In this document: positions 62,800 to 64,000 of the stretch, piece by piece
How positions within the stretch are numbered: position 1 is the stretch's first letter
Layout: each line of letters opens with the position of its first letter
Assembly: GCF_000633515.1 (NCBI RefSeq)
Contig: NZ_AYMP01000010.1
Span: 218,474-282,473, forward strand
Reading direction: 5' to 3'
Length of the DNA stretch: 64,000 nt
From: Morganella morganii H1r
GTDB lineage: Bacteria > Pseudomonadota > Gammaproteobacteria > Enterobacterales > Enterobacteriaceae
Translations under genes and position numbers: made by a program
Notes under the pieces: model-generated
The model's database searches: none
What the model was told of the DNA's origin: nothing
What the model saw: only the letters and a program-made list of their open reading frames with translations

Positions 62800-64000
62800 C
62801 GTGAGATTGAGCATGAGTGGGACGCGCAGACAGACCGGCTCACACAGACCCGGTTCGGGTCGCAGGCATTACAGTATCAGTACGGATTACAGGGCGAACT
62901 GACGCAGTTCCAGGCCGGAAAACATCAGCCGCTGCAATTGAGCCGCAATGCGCTCGGGCAGGAATACCTGCGTCACAGTCAGTCCGGTTTTGCCTCATCC
63001 CGCCATTACACGGCGACCGGTATACTGGCGCATCAGACCGCCGGGCGCGGGTCGGACAGTTATCTTCAGGCGTTGCGGGACAACCCGGTACAGCCACCTG
63101 CCGCCAGTGATGTTAACCGGAGCTGGCAGTATGACAAAGCCTATAACATCACGGCGATTGATGACCACCGCTGGCGCCGTATGCAGTACCGCTATAATCA
63201 GAATGACCAGATTGAGAACACGTCCTTCGGCGGTTTATACCCTCAGACAGAGCAGTTCAGCTACGATGCTAACCTGAATATCCGGCAGCAGACGCTGATA
63301 CCGGGTGAGGCGCAGGGTGCCCTGCATCAGTTATCGCAGCAACAGCAGGCGGGGCGGGTGGTCCGGCGCACCACGGCAACCGGTCATTTTGATTATCACT
63401 ACGATATCAACGGACGGCTGGAACGCAAAACTGAACACCGGAACGGCTTCCGGCCGCGTGAGTGGCGCTATCAGTGGGACACCTTAAATCAGCTGACATC
63501 CTGCTTCACGCCGCAGGGTGACTGCTGGCGCTACACCTATGATGCCTTCGGCCGCCGCCTGAGCAAATATCAGGTGGTAAATGCACAGGAACCGGTACAT
63601 CTTCAGCATCTGAACCAGCCGCCGGTGGTCCGTGGTTGGCAGTACCTGTGGTCCGGCAATCAGATGATTGAGGAAGTGCCGGTGTATGCGGACGGCACGG
63701 TGGCGTATGACGCCGGGGTTCAGTGGCTGTATGAGCCGGGCGCACTGGTTCCGGCGGCGCGGTATGAAAAAGGGAAACTGCATTACCTGGTCACCGACCA
63801 TCAGGGCACACCGCGTGAAATCTTCACGGAAACCGGGACGGTCAGTTGGGCAGCACGGCCGGACACGTGGGGACAAATGGCGTTCTGGAGCCTGAAAAGC
63901 AGTGCCAATGACCCGAATTACACCGAATGTCACTTCCGCTTCGCGGGACAATATGAAGATGCTGAAACGGGCTTGTACTACGGTAATCCCCCCGAAAAAC
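62800..64000 (+). pseudogene. Displaced Rhs core fragment (orphan rhs, runs off window)
   Basis: The in-frame stretch open from 62779 to the window end reads REIEHEWDAQTDRLTQTRFG onward to YEDAETGLYYG, nearly identical to residues ~946-1339 of the upstream Rhs effector. It has no start codon, PAAR domain or N-terminal core, so it is a promoterless 3' cassette of the kind used to swap toxin tips. Homology ends abruptly at 63981, before the DPIGL boundary motif: TACTAC is followed by ggtaatccccccgaaaaac instead of aaccggttccgc. What follows lies outside the window. Confidence 0.8.

Noticed and set aside
1..64000. CRISPR arrays, tRNA or rRNA genes, and complete insertion sequences
   Set aside because: None seen: no regularly spaced repeats, no cloverleaf-like GTTCRANNC contexts, and no transposase gene in the window.

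Overview
The window reads as a chromosomal segment of a Morganellaceae enterobacterium, most likely Morganella morganii or a close relative. The case rests on MR/P-type fimbrial operons with MrpI-like recombinases and MrpJ-like regulators (hallmarks of the Proteus-Providencia-Morganella group) combined with a base composition near 50% GC, too high for Proteus or Providencia. The genus call is inference; no rRNA or housekeeping marker is present.

Left part (1-23 kb). A HisRS-like paralogue runs off the left edge. It is followed on the minus strand by a peptidoglycan O-acetylation cluster (MBOAT transferase PatA-like, SGNH PatB-like, SGNH lipoprotein esterase Ape1-like) and a Bax-like glucosaminidase. 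A four-gene chaperone-usher operon (pilin, chaperone, usher, tip protein; minus strand, 10860 to 5974) comes next. Then come small genes (RecX family, a frameshifted YhdN/DUF1992 gene, an autotransporter beta-barrel remnant), the complete phosphoglycerate transport system pgtP / pgtCBA, an OmpC/OmpF-type porin with two tandem terminators, and a nucleoside hydrolase.

Centre (22.8-41 kb). This is a fimbrial super-locus of about 18 kb: recombinase 1 (minus), an invertible promoter element, a full mrpABCDEFGH-like operon, an mrpJ-like regulator overlapping recombinase 2, a second eight-gene mrp-like operon with a different tip adhesin, recombinase 3 (minus) and a second mrpJ-like regulator. The element upstream of operon 1 is visible base for base: 20-bp perfect inverted repeats (23595-23614 and 23871-23890) flank a near-consensus promoter that here points AWAY from the fimbrial genes and towards recombinase 1, so this assembly was captured in the OFF phase. 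In this orientation the right repeat also lies inside a strong intrinsic terminator facing the fimbrial genes. Inversion would dissolve that hairpin, so the switch appears to couple promoter direction to terminator formation. A second, imperfect repeat pair (32034-32051 / 32358-32375) may bound an element for operon 2.

Right part (41-64 kb). Here lie yjdM, the nickel importer operon nikABCDE, a von Willebrand factor A protein with a Cys/His tail, a third mrpJ-like regulator, a long AT-rich non-coding stretch leading into a large classical autotransporter, ymjA, the fused and decayed remains of an arylamine N-acetyltransferase and an RBBP9-type hydrolase, and a T6SS effector island: hcp, vgrG, DUF2169 adaptor, PAAR-like Rhs effector with a 117-residue C-terminal toxin, its immunity gene, then a displaced second copy of the 3' Rhs core that breaks off at the window edge.
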